Made by a program: the position numbers and the translations under genes. A stretch of 64,000 nucleotides of DNA, taken from NCBI GenBank assembly GCA_017465945.1, contig JAFTVD010000023.1:1-64000 (forward strand). The letters run 5' to 3'. Shown here piece by piece: positions 15,744-23,092 of this stretch. Below the pieces are notes generated by a model that had not been told where the DNA came from, did no database searches, and saw only the letters and a program-made list of their open reading frames with translations. Every line of letters starts with the position of its first letter. Position 1 is the stretch's first letter. This DNA comes from Alphaproteobacteria bacterium (lineage in GTDB: Bacteria; Pseudomonadota; Alphaproteobacteria; RF32; CAG-239).

Positions 15744-15768
15744 AAAAAGCCCTAGTTGAACTAGGGCT
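15744..15768 (-). terminator. Terminator of the cupin gene
   Basis: AGCCCTAG (15748-15755), 5-nt loop, CTAGGGCT (15761-15768). Read on the minus strand the stem is followed by a T tract (AAAAA at 15744-15748). Confidence 0.88.
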
Positions 15769-15786
15769 AGTTAAAGACAAAAGTAC

Positions 15787-16536
15787 TTACAAACGGTAGG
15801 TGTCATTGGGATTAAATCTTTGAGGGCACACTTCAAAAGCTAGAGCTGTTTGAGATATTGCAGTCAGTTTGTGGTTGAAACCTGGAAGAAATAAAATTAA
15901 ATCGCCAGCATTTAAGGTGATTTTTTTTGTTTCAGGTTCGTGCAACTGATGCTCAATCATTGTTAGTTCGGCTTCTATTGTTCCTGAAAGAACATAGGTG
16001 TATTCTACTTTTAGAAAATGATAATGGTTACCTCTTGGTTTTCCTGTTTCATAGACGTTAAGTCCGATAAATTTCATGCTTTCATTAAAATTGAAACAAC
16101 CCGTGGGTATGTTATTTTCATATTTATAGAAACCATTTCCATTTATATTATCAGGACTAAAGCCTTGTGGTAGTTTTGTTAATAAGATTAAATCGTCTAA
16201 AGACAATTTTTCTTGCAAAACATCATCAGGGCTTTTTTCTTTCCAAGTGATGCGGTGTTTATATTTTTCATAGAGTTGAATATAACTTTTCTTTACCCTT
16301 TTGGTTTCATCACAACGCGCGTAGCAATGAAACATATAAACACAATCATTATTATTTTCTAAATCGCTTCCTAAGTAAGTCATTTTTCCAATCCAAAGTT
16401 TAGGGTTGGTGAAAAGAATTTCTTTTGCATATTGCAAAGCTGTTGCAAATGGAAAGTCTTCTGAAAACTCCTTACTATAAATCCCAACGCATTTATTCCT
16501 ATAATCACTAAGGAATATTTTTATAAAATTTTTCAT
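15787..16536 (-). CDS. Protein with C-terminal cupin domain
   Basis: 249 residues. The N-terminal half (1-125) is unrecognised and contains an RCDETKR segment. The C-terminal half is a cupin: GKPRGNHYHFLKVEYTYVLSG carries the G-x-H-x-H...E metal-binding motif (about 166-186), and LNAGDLILFLPGFNHK carries the second motif with the late His. This resembles small sugar-nucleotide or dioxygenase-type cupins; the reaction is unknown. The start at 16536 lies 35 bases downstream of a promoter with palindromic sequence. Confidence 0.8.
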   Translation of the reverse strand: MKNFIKIFLSDYRNKCVGIYSKEFSEDFPFATALQYAKEILFTNPKLWIGKMTYLGSDLENNNDCVYMFHCYARCDETKRVKKSYIQLYEKYKHRITWKEKSPDDVLQEKLSLDDLILLTKLPQGFSPDNINGNGFYKYENNIPTGCFNFNESMKFIGLNVYETGKPRGNHYHFLKVEYTYVLSGTIEAELTMIEHQLHEPETKKITLNAGDLILFLPGFNHKLTAISQTALAFEVCPQRFNPNDTYRL

Positions 16537-16570
16537 ATGTATATATATTAATAATCAATAGACAAAAAGG

Positions 16571-16605
16571 AGTTTACCTTATTTAAGGTATTTTGTCAAT
16601 ACCTT
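16571..16605 (-). promoter_or_regulatory. Promoter with overlapping palindromes
   Basis: Minus strand TTGACA (16594-16599), 17 nt, TAAACT (16571-16576). The spacer contains the palindrome TACCTT-attt-AAGGTA (16575-16590), and AAGGTATT-ttgtc-AATACCTT (16585-16605) overlaps the -35. The three repeated arms look like an operator for an unknown regulator. Confidence 0.55.
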
Positions 16606-16628
16606 ATTGTAATGAAAATTAATTTATT

Positions 16629-17087
16629 TTACATTTTAAGATATTTTAGAAAAGCATCTGAGCCTTCAACGATATCCCAATAGGTTTCATCAAAGTTGCC
16701 GGTGTACCATGGATCTTTGATATTGCGGGGCTTGTTTGCAAAATCGAGTAAGCGGTGGATTTTGTTATCTGTATCCGGACCTGTGATAGATTGAATATCC
16801 TCTATATTGCTGTCATCCATTGCTAAAATATAATCGTAATAAGCATAATCTGAAGGACGAATTCGACGAGAATAATGTTCCTCAAACGGCACATGCATAG
16901 CGGTTAGGATTTCACGAGTGCCATAATGAATACCAGCATGGCACATTTCGTTATAGCTTTCGGTGGCAGCTGAATCTATTTCAAACTTATCTGCTAGACC
17001 TCGTTCCTCAACCATTTGTTTAAACACAAACTGTGCCATTGGTGAGCGACATATATTTCCAAGACAAACAAATAAAACTTTAATCAT
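16629..17087 (-). CDS. Low-molecular-weight protein tyrosine phosphatase
   Basis: 152 residues, full length. The P-loop CLGNICRSP (8-16) has the C-x5-R-S catalytic signature, and DPWYTG (about 123-128) supplies the general-acid Asp. Such enzymes dephosphorylate phosphotyrosine proteins, often bacterial tyrosine kinases of polysaccharide export, or small substrates. No kinase gene is adjacent. It is divergent from the MbfA-like gene. Confidence 0.93.
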   Translation of the reverse strand: MIKVLFVCLGNICRSPMAQFVFKQMVEERGLADKFEIDSAATESYNEMCHAGIHYGTREILTAMHVPFEEHYSRRIRPSDYAYYDYILAMDDSNIEDIQSITGPDTDNKIHRLLDFANKPRNIKDPWYTGNFDETYWDIVEGSDAFLKYLKM

Positions 17088-17203
17088 TTTGGGGCCTTTT
17101 TTTAGAGTTGTTATAAGATGATAAAAATACTTGATAAATATGATATAGTTTATAAAGTAAAAAATATTAAGGCAAATGTTTTTTTTATAGGTGAAGAATT
17201 GTT

Positions 17204-18088
17204 ATGAAAGAGTTGAATATATCTAAAGAACAGATTGAAATAATTAGAAATTTTCAAAAAGATGAGGTTACAGCAAGTAGGCTTTATGCTTTTATTGCAA
17301 AAGGTATGAAGGATGAAAAAAATAAAGAGATTATGCTTAAAATGTCTTATGAAGAAAAGGCTCATTCTCTTATTTGGAAACAATATACTAAAGAAGATAT
17401 AAAGCCAAATAGATTTAAGGTGATGTTTTATAAATTAGTTACTATTCTTTTGGGGTATACGTTTGTTATTAAACTATTAGAAAAAGATGAGTATAATGGA
17501 ATTTCTTCTATGGAAGAGGTTAGGGCTAATTTTCCTGAAATTGAGCAGATTATTGCACAAGAAAAAGTGCATGAAAAAGATTTAATTGATATGCTTGATG
17601 AAGAAAGATTAAACTATACTGGGGCTATGGTATTGGGTTTAAATGACGCTTTGGTAGAACTAACTGGTGCTATTGCGGGGCTTACTTTTGTTTTGATGAA
17701 TACGAGGCTTATTGCTATGAGTGGTGTTATTACAGGTGTGGCTGCTACTTTATCAATGGCTGCATCAAACTATTTGGCTGAACGTGCTGAAGGTAATAAA
17801 AATGCTTTGAAAGCAAGTGTGTATACGGGGATTGCGTATTTGATTATGGTGGTATTTTTAACTATGCCATATTTAATTGCGCCTTGTGAGATGTATATGG
17901 TAGCATTAGTTTCTATGATTTTGATTGTTGTTTGTTTGATTTATATGTTTAGCTTTTATATTGCAACAGTTAAGAGTGAAAAGGTGATGCCGAGATTTTT
18001 GGAGATGGCAGGGATTAGTTTGAGTGTTGCTGTTATTTCGTTTTTGATTGGATTGCTTGCTAAATTTTGCTTTGGGATAGAGGTTTAA
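17204..18088 (+). CDS. MbfA-like ferritin/VIT1 iron exporter
   Basis: 294 residues. The N-terminal ferritin-like domain (about 1-140) has EEKAHS (E-x2-H) and QEKVHEKD as di-iron ligand candidates. The C-terminal VIT1/CCC1 domain follows, with GLNDALVELTGAIAGL and five hydrophobic segments to the end. This architecture matches MbfA (Erv1-Vit1) of alphaproteobacteria, an inner-membrane iron exporter that is Irr-controlled in rhizobia. No Irr/ICE-like box is obvious upstream. A bidirectional terminator follows at 18107-18140. Confidence 0.87.
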   Translation: MKELNISKEQIEIIRNFQKDEVTASRLYAFIAKGMKDEKNKEIMLKMSYEEKAHSLIWKQYTKEDIKPNRFKVMFYKLVTILLGYTFVIKLLEKDEYNGISSMEEVRANFPEIEQIIAQEKVHEKDLIDMLDEERLNYTGAMVLGLNDALVELTGAIAGLTFVLMNTRLIAMSGVITGVAATLSMAASNYLAERAEGNKNALKASVYTGIAYLIMVVFLTMPYLIAPCEMYMVALVSMILIVVCLIYMFSFYIATVKSEKVMPRFLEMAGISLSVAVISFLIGLLAKFCFGIEV

Positions 18089-18106
18089 TATTATATAAAT
18101 TAAAAG

Positions 18107-18140
18107 AAAAACTCCGGATTTTGAAGCCGGAGTTTTTTTT
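18107..18140. terminator. Bidirectional terminator
   Basis: AAAACTCCGG (18107-18117) and CCGGAGTTTT (18127-18136) around a 9-nt loop, with A and T runs on both sides. It serves the MbfA-like gene and fucO. Confidence 0.9.
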
Positions 18141-18161
18141 GTTGTTTTAGCTTTAAAAAGA

Positions 18162-19325
18162 TTATTTGCCATAGTAGGCTTTTTTATAAACTTCTAAAAC
18201 AAGTTTATGATTGCATGGGCGAGGGTTACCACCTGTACAAACGTCTTTCATTGCGGCATCTGTTAGAGCTTCAAGGTCTTTTTCTTTTACGCCGATTTCT
18301 TTTAAGGTTTTAGGAATACCAACTGTTTTAGAGAGTTTTTTTACTGCTTTAATGCAAGCTTCTCTGTATTCTGCTTGTTTCATGCTATCAACATTTTTTA
18401 CACCCATAGCACGTGCGATTTCTTTATATTTTGTGCCGGTGTTTGGTGCATTAAATTCCATAACATAGGGAAGTAATACTGCGTTTGCGATACCATGTGG
18501 TGTATCATAAAAAGCAGATAATGGGTGAGCCATACCATGAACAACACCTAAACCTACGTTTGAAAATGCCATACCGGTCATATATTGCCCTAGTGCCATA
18601 TCTTCTCTACCTTTGGGATCATTATCGCAAGCTTTTTTGAGGCTTCTTGAGATTATTTCGATAGCTTTTAGGTTTAGGGTATCAGCTAGTTCCCATGCAC
18701 CAAGTGTGGTATAGCCTTCTATGGCATGAGTTAGGGCATCCATACCTGTTGCAGCGGTTAAGGATTTTGGCATTGATGACATCATATCTGGGTCAACTAC
18801 AGCAACAACTGGAATATCGTGTGGGTCAACACAAACAAATTTACGGCGATTTTTTTCGTCGGTTATTACATAGTTGATTGTGGTTTCGGCTGCTGTTCCG
18901 GCTGTGGTTGCAACGGCAATCATGGGTACAGATTTGTTTTTGGTTGGAGCAACGCCTTCAAGTGAGGTTACGTCTTCAAATTCGGGGTTATTTATTATAA
19001 TACCAATGGCTTTGGCAGTATCTTGCGGAGAGCCACCGCCGATGGCAATTAAATAATCAGCTTTAGCTTTTTTGAATGCTTTTAAGCCCTGTTTTACAAC
19101 ATCAACACTTGGGTTTGCTTTTACTCCATCAAAGATTGCATATTTTAATTTTGCATTATCTAAAAGGTTGGTTACTTTTTCGACAACTTTAAATTTAATA
19201 AGGTCGGTATCTGTTACGATTAAAGCCTTTTTAAATCCTCTTGATTTTGCCTCGGTAACAATAGCTTCAATTGCACCGCTTCCATGATAACTAGTTTCGT
19301 TTAAGATAAAACGTTTTGATGTCAT
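18162..19325 (-). CDS. fucO: Lactaldehyde reductase (1,2-propanediol oxidoreductase)
   Basis: 387 residues, group III iron-containing alcohol dehydrogenase. GGGSPQDTAKAIG (NAD binding, about 97-109), PTTAGT-like TTAGTAAE, and the Fe ligands in DALTHAIEGY (Asp and His) and HGMAHPLSAFYDTPHG (two His). Long stretches match E. coli FucO as I remember it (for example KFVCVDPHDIP and DVCTGGNPR), so the specific name is justified. It would reduce L-lactaldehyde from fucose or rhamnose breakdown to 1,2-propanediol with NADH under anaerobic conditions. GGAGG sits ahead of the ATG. No fucose pathway genes are nearby. Confidence 0.93.
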   Translation of the reverse strand: MTSKRFILNETSYHGSGAIEAIVTEAKSRGFKKALIVTDTDLIKFKVVEKVTNLLDNAKLKYAIFDGVKANPSVDVVKQGLKAFKKAKADYLIAIGGGSPQDTAKAIGIIINNPEFEDVTSLEGVAPTKNKSVPMIAVATTAGTAAETTINYVITDEKNRRKFVCVDPHDIPVVAVVDPDMMSSMPKSLTAATGMDALTHAIEGYTTLGAWELADTLNLKAIEIISRSLKKACDNDPKGREDMALGQYMTGMAFSNVGLGVVHGMAHPLSAFYDTPHGIANAVLLPYVMEFNAPNTGTKYKEIARAMGVKNVDSMKQAEYREACIKAVKKLSKTVGIPKTLKEIGVKEKDLEALTDAAMKDVCTGGNPRPCNHKLVLEVYKKAYYGK

Positions 19326-19526
19326 AATGTCCTCCTTTTTAATAAAAATAATTTTAGTGAAGGTAGTGTAGAGGAGGAATGTTTAATTTTTGGTTATAAT
19401 GAAAGATAAATTGCAAGTGTGAGTAATATTGTAGCTATTGTTTTTTATTTGGGAGCTATTTTTAATAATGTTTTAAGCTAATTGTTAATATACTAATATA
19501 GTACTTAATGTTTTGGGATATTTGTG

Positions 19527-20369
19527 ATGATAGGTAAAATATTAGAATTTATGAAAGAGGCTGGTGATTACCTTATAAAAACAAGAAAAGAGAAAGGGTT
19601 ATATATTGATTTTAAGGAAAAGTTGCCGGTTGGAATGGTAACTGAGGCGGATATTAATATTAGTTTTTTGTTTAAAGATTTTGTGGCTAATAATTTTTCT
19701 GACTTGCGTTATTTTATTGTGGATGAGGAAAGTATTGCAAATTGTAACGATAATATCTTTGATAAAATAGAACGAGCAGAGTATGTGTTTGTTATTGACC
19801 CTTTAGATGGTACCTTACAATATGCTCAAGATATTCCTATATATGGGGTATCGGTTGGAGTTTTTAAAAATAAAAAACCATATGTAGGGGCGATATATAT
19901 TCCAAAGCAAAATGATTTAGTATATTGTAATGAGGATAAAGAGACGTTTTGGGTGAAAAATGCTTTTATGGATAGTGAGCATAAAATTAAATTACAAAAA
20001 AATTATAAAACAACATCTATGTTGGTTGTGGATTTACAGCAACATTTTGAACTAGATAAAACTAAAAATACTAAAAATTATTTGTTTGTGGATTATTTGG
20101 CATCTGTTTTTTCGTATGTTTTAATTAGTACGGGAAGAGTTAGAGCTGGAATGTTTAAGGATTGGTTGTGGGATGTTGGTGGAGCTTGGCCAATTTTTAA
20201 TGCTCTTGGTTATAAAATGTATGATTTTAAAAATAAGAAAAATTTAACTAAATTAAGTAGAGAGGATTTTACATCAAAATTAAAATTTAAGTATGCTCAT
20301 ATTATTGGGCCTAAAAAAGAGGTTGATTATTTGAAAAATATTATAATTAAAGATAGAGAATTAAAATAG
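19527..20369 (+). CDS. Inositol monophosphatase-family phosphatase
   Basis: 280 residues from the ATG at 19527 (GTG at 19524 is an alternative). Motif 1 VDEES (about 66-70), motif 2 IDPLDGTLQY (about 90-99) and motif 3 WDVGGAWPI (about 215-223) supply the metal ligands. SuhB, CysQ and fructose-1,6-bisphosphatase-like members share these motifs, so the substrate is open. CysQ-like PAP phosphatase and inositol phosphatase are the main options. It is convergent with the kinase gene at 20376. Confidence 0.88.
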   Translation: MIGKILEFMKEAGDYLIKTRKEKGLYIDFKEKLPVGMVTEADINISFLFKDFVANNFSDLRYFIVDEESIANCNDNIFDKIERAEYVFVIDPLDGTLQYAQDIPIYGVSVGVFKNKKPYVGAIYIPKQNDLVYCNEDKETFWVKNAFMDSEHKIKLQKNYKTTSMLVVDLQQHFELDKTKNTKNYLFVDYLASVFSYVLISTGRVRAGMFKDWLWDVGGAWPIFNALGYKMYDFKNKKNLTKLSREDFTSKLKFKYAHIIGPKKEVDYLKNIIIKDRELK

Positions 20370-20375
20370 GTGTTT

Positions 20376-20855
20376 CTATGGTGTGGTGTCAATTAAGAGG
20401 TAGTTTTCTGTTTTGTCAGGTGTTTCAAAAAGTTTTTTAGTTTCATTGAAGTGTTTTATATTATTTTCAGCAATAGCACCTTGTCTTTTTGAAATTCTTT
20501 CTTTTAAGATATTATCAGGTGCATAAATATAGTAAATGATAGGTGTAAAACCTAGTTTTGTTGCTTTGGTGATTGCTTCTGTTCTGCTTTGTTTAGTCCA
20601 AAAGCCAATATCAAAGATGACTGATTTTTGAAGGTTAGAATATTCATCAGCCTTTTGCCATAAATATTCCATTGTTTTTAAGAAGCAATCTTCCCAATTT
20701 TTTTCATATTCGTCTTTTGTAAATAATTTCATACACCACTCATCAGCATTAAGGTGTATTGCATTTTTTTCTTTAGCTAATTTTTTAGAATAGGTGGTTT
20801 TTCCTGCTCCTAAAAAGCCACAAATAAGATAACAAATTGGTTTGGTGTTTGGCAT
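20376..20855 (-). CDS. P-loop kinase (AAA_33/zeta-like), second copy
   Basis: 159 residues. Walker A GFLGAGKTT (13-21), NADEWC after strand 2, SVIFDIGFW (Walker-B-like), and an arginine lid KERISKRQG. Same fold type as the 15191 gene but only distantly similar. Such proteins phosphorylate small molecules or nucleotides. The stop lies 6 bases beyond the stop of the convergent phosphatase gene. Confidence 0.82.
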   Translation of the reverse strand: MPNTKPICYLICGFLGAGKTTYSKKLAKEKNAIHLNADEWCMKLFTKDEYEKNWEDCFLKTMEYLWQKADEYSNLQKSVIFDIGFWTKQSRTEAITKATKLGFTPIIYYIYAPDNILKERISKRQGAIAENNIKHFNETKKLFETPDKTENYLLIDTTP

Positions 20856-20930
20856 TTTGTACTTTCTTGTAAAATTAATCTTTATGTGCTTTTTTAGTGT
20901 AAAAAATATTGTATGTCAAGATTGGTTTAT

Positions 20931-21084
20931 ATGAAAGGGAGGGAGTTTTTTTATTGACTATTTAGCAGACCTTAAGATTAGACTTGAAAAAAAGTTTTCA
21001 ATTTATATTGAAAATGGGGCGGTTTATGAGTGGAAAACTGTAAAAGATGTGGTTGAAGATATCTATCATTTAGCTAACTATTAA
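20931..21084 (+). pseudogene. Acyl-carrier-protein-like fragment, frameshifted or ATT-started
   Basis: The frame 20953-21084 (43 codons plus stop) encodes a segment resembling the C-terminal half of acyl carrier proteins: LEKKFSIYIENGA then WKTVKDVVEDIY. It has no ATG, GTG or TTG; ATT at 20953 follows GGGAGGGAG by seven T. An ATG at 20931 is in another frame and hits TGA at 20955; removing one base from the T7 run (20946-20952) would join them into a 50-residue protein. A phosphopantetheine serine is not present, so a complete ACP is not encoded. Confidence 0.5.
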
Positions 21085-21094
21085 AGAAAATAAA

Positions 21095-21127
21095 CAGCTC
21101 TTAAGTTTAAAACTTGGAGCTGATTTT
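21095..21127 (+). terminator. Hairpin terminator
   Basis: CAGCTC-ttAAGTTT and AAACTTgg-AGCTG pair imperfectly, followed by ATTTTT. Confidence 0.55.
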
Positions 21128-21178
21128 TGTTTAGTGGTAGTTGATTTTGGTTTATTTGCATAAAATGATATAAAAAAT

Positions 21179-21285
21179 AGAAAAAATATTAAAATACACT
21201 TGATTTTTGTATATTGTAATTCCTGTATGAAATATTGGACTAGAACTAAAGATGTAATTTTGTTTTAGAAAGGAAAAGTAATATG
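21179..21285 (+). repeat. Leader repeat, copy A
   Basis: About 107 bp ending at the ATG of the 87-residue gene. It is close to 90% identical to 21911-22019 with a few substitutions and short indels. The shared part includes the RBS AAAGGAAAAG and about 75 bases upstream, so the duplicated unit is promoter plus leader rather than coding sequence. Confidence 0.85.
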
Positions 21286-21546
21286 ATTAGCAAAATTGCT
21301 ACAAAAGTAGGTTCGTTTGCTTTGCGGAAAATAAGTAATACAGCAATAGATAAAACTGTTCAAAAATTGAATAAACCATATGGTGAATTTAAGCGAGAAA
21401 TTATGCAAATTAAACCTCTAAATGTAGGTGAAGATAAATCTATGCATTGCTATAGAATAATGCCTAATGATACTAGTGGTTTTTGTAAAAAAAAAGTTTT
21501 TGAGTATGAAATTGATAAATATCATAAAACAAAAAAATATAAGTAA
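21283..21546 (+). CDS. Unknown 87-residue protein behind duplicated leader
   Basis: 87 residues, lysine-rich, with an N-terminal helix (ISKIATKVGSFALRK) and two cysteines (MHCYR, GFCKKK). Not recognised; no signal peptide or membrane segment. The RBS AGAAAGGAAAAG lies in the repeated leader. It is followed by a terminator and a small membrane protein; the same order recurs at 22017-22989. It could be the soluble half of a small two-component cassette such as a bacteriocin or toxin unit, which is inference only. Confidence 0.65.
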   Translation: MISKIATKVGSFALRKISNTAIDKTVQKLNKPYGEFKREIMQIKPLNVGEDKSMHCYRIMPNDTSGFCKKKVFEYEIDKYHKTKKYK

Positions 21547-21547
21547 T

Positions 21548-21585
21548 GAAAAAAAAAGTAACCCTAGGTGGTTGCTTTTTTATTT
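21548..21585 (+). terminator. Terminator
   Basis: AAAGT-AACC-ctaggt-GGTT-GCTTT followed by a T run, between the 87-residue gene and the small membrane protein gene. Confidence 0.75.
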
Positions 21586-21618
21586 ATTTTATTGTATCGT
21601 TTTATTAGAGGTGTTAGT

Positions 21619-21903
21619 ATGAAAAAGTTGAAAAAGCCATTTTATTTTATTCTCGGTTTTTTATTTGTACCGGTTATTTTAAGTAATTTGGTTGCTTATA
21701 TTTTGAATTCTAGCGATGAGAATATGCTGGTTGGATATTTTGCATTGGTATATTTGATTATTTATCTGAGTTTTCCTAAATTATATAGTAAAGATGTTCC
21801 AAGAAGATTTCCTAATAAATATATGTTTTATTTTTGGGAATATTTGATTTTTTTTATTTTTGGAGTTGTTTTGGGTTTGTATATATGTGGTTTTGCTAAA
21901 TAA
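21619..21903 (+). CDS. Small membrane protein, paralogue A
   Basis: 94 residues from the ATG at 21619, preceded by AGAGG (an ORF extension to 21568 runs into the terminator and is unlikely). Three hydrophobic segments. YFILGFLFVPVILS near the N-terminus and LVYLIIYLSFPKLY, then P-x-RF-x-N-x-Y-x-FY, are shared with the protein at 22729-22989, so the two are paralogues. Family not recognised. Confidence 0.75.
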   Translation: MKKLKKPFYFILGFLFVPVILSNLVAYILNSSDENMLVGYFALVYLIIYLSFPKLYSKDVPRRFPNKYMFYFWEYLIFFIFGVVLGLYICGFAK

Positions 21904-21910
21904 ATGATTT

Positions 21911-22019
21911 AGAAAAATATTTTAAATGCGCTTGATTTTTTGTATATGGTAATTCCTATATGAAATATTGGACTAGAACTAAAGATGTAATATTAGTTTT
22001 AGAAAGGAAAAGTAATATG
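21911..22019 (+). repeat. Leader repeat, copy B
   Basis: Second copy of 21179-21285, ending at the ATG of the interrupted gene at 22017. The 3' half from AATATTGGAC to the ATG is almost unchanged between copies. Confidence 0.85.
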
Positions 22020-22280
22020 GATGCTTTTAGAAAAAAATACAAAGAACTTTCATATATGTAAGATATTTCACATACTATTTCTACAGGAAATAAAAAAATA
22101 GATAAAGCTATTGTTAATGGTGTTTCTATGGGGGTGAATGCTTTAGTTAAAGATCCTAGGCTAAAAGCTGGATTAAATGTTGGTTTAAAAATAGGGAAGA
22201 AGATTTATCCTCATATTGAAGATGCAGGTGCTTTTGCTGCACGAGTAAATATGGCATATAAAGAGAGTAGAAAAAAATAG
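22017..22280 (+). pseudogene. Small gene interrupted by an in-frame TAA
   Basis: From the ATG at 22017 the frame has a TAA at codon 15 (22059-22061) and is then open to TAG at 22278-22280, giving 88 codons in all, the same count as the 21283 gene. The downstream part (SMGVNALVKDPRL..., GLKIGKKIYPHI) is glycine/lysine-rich and helical and has no good restart. A single point mutation explains it best; readthrough cannot be excluded. The leader is the duplicated one. Confidence 0.65.
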
Positions 22281-22337
22281 TTGAATATAAAATATTGTTA
22301 TTTATAATTTGCTGATAGGTATATTGTAATTGAAGGA

Positions 22338-22727
22338 ATGTCTCTGTTGAAGATATTATCAAAAGAAAATTTAATTTTGGGTGGTGTTTATACAGCAATA
22401 GACATTCCGTTTTTTTATGCAAATCTTTATAAAGTTTCAGAATGTTTGTTTTTTATTTTTTTTCTAGGGTTTGTTTGGCAATGTTTGTGTGGAACTATAT
22501 TTAATTTAGAGAAAAAAGTAATTTCATATCGCAAAGTTTCTTATTATTTACTATCTATAGGTTGGATACCTTATTTTTATATTGGATTGTCTATTTTATA
22601 TTTTATTTTAAGTTTTTTAAGTGTGGGAAATGGTGATATGTATGTATTTGTTGATGACATATTAAATTATTTTTCGCAAATTGTTGTACCTTTGTCATTG
22701 ATGATTGCTTTTGTTAGAGATAAATAG
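22338..22727 (+). CDS. Unknown membrane protein
   Basis: 129 residues with about four hydrophobic segments. Not recognised. GAAGGAATG overlaps the start region. Its stop (22725-22727) is one base from the ATG of the next membrane gene at 22729, so the two are probably translated together. No counterpart exists in the first half of the duplicated cassette. Confidence 0.68.
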   Translation: MSLLKILSKENLILGGVYTAIDIPFFYANLYKVSECLFFIFFLGFVWQCLCGTIFNLEKKVISYRKVSYYLLSIGWIPYFYIGLSILYFILSFLSVGNGDMYVFVDDILNYFSQIVVPLSLMIAFVRDK

Positions 22728-22728
22728 C

Positions 22729-22989
22729 ATGAATAGATTTAGAAAAATTATATATTTTATATTGGGATGGTTATTTATACCTGTGATATTATCTTTTTCT
22801 ACATTGTTTGTTTTTGAATTTAAAGAAGGTATTAGCTTTTGGGGTTTAGTTTATTTAATTAGTTACTTAATTTTTCCGTTGTTATACAGAAATACTATTC
22901 CTCAAAGATTTTCAAACAGATATATTTTTTATGGAATAATTTATTTAGTTTTATTAATTATTTTTTTGTTGTGTTGCTTTTTGGTTTAA
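22729..22989 (+). CDS. Small membrane protein, paralogue B
   Basis: 86 residues from the ATG at 22729, one base after the preceding stop; the longer reading from 22705 would overlap that gene. YFILGWLFIPVILS and LVYLISYLIFPLLY, then P-x-RF-x-N-x-Y-x-FY, match the protein at 21619-21903. Three hydrophobic segments. The duplicated cassette therefore covers leader, soluble protein and membrane protein. Confidence 0.75.
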   Translation: MNRFRKIIYFILGWLFIPVILSFSTLFVFEFKEGISFWGLVYLISYLIFPLLYRNTIPQRFSNRYIFYGIIYLVLLIIFLLCCFLV

Positions 22990-23040
22990 TGGTTGATGAT
23001 AAAGATTAGAATTGTTGTTTAATATGTTTATTTTAAAAGA

Positions 23041-23078
23041 AAAACTCTCAAAGTGGTCTTTACTTTGAGAGTTTGTTT
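23041..23078. terminator. Bidirectional terminator
   Basis: AAAACTCTCAAAGT (23041-23054) and ACTTTGAGAGTTT (23062-23074), 13-bp stem, with T-rich sequence on both strands. Between the membrane gene and metG. Confidence 0.9.
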
Positions 23079-23092
23079 TTGTTTAAGCTAAA

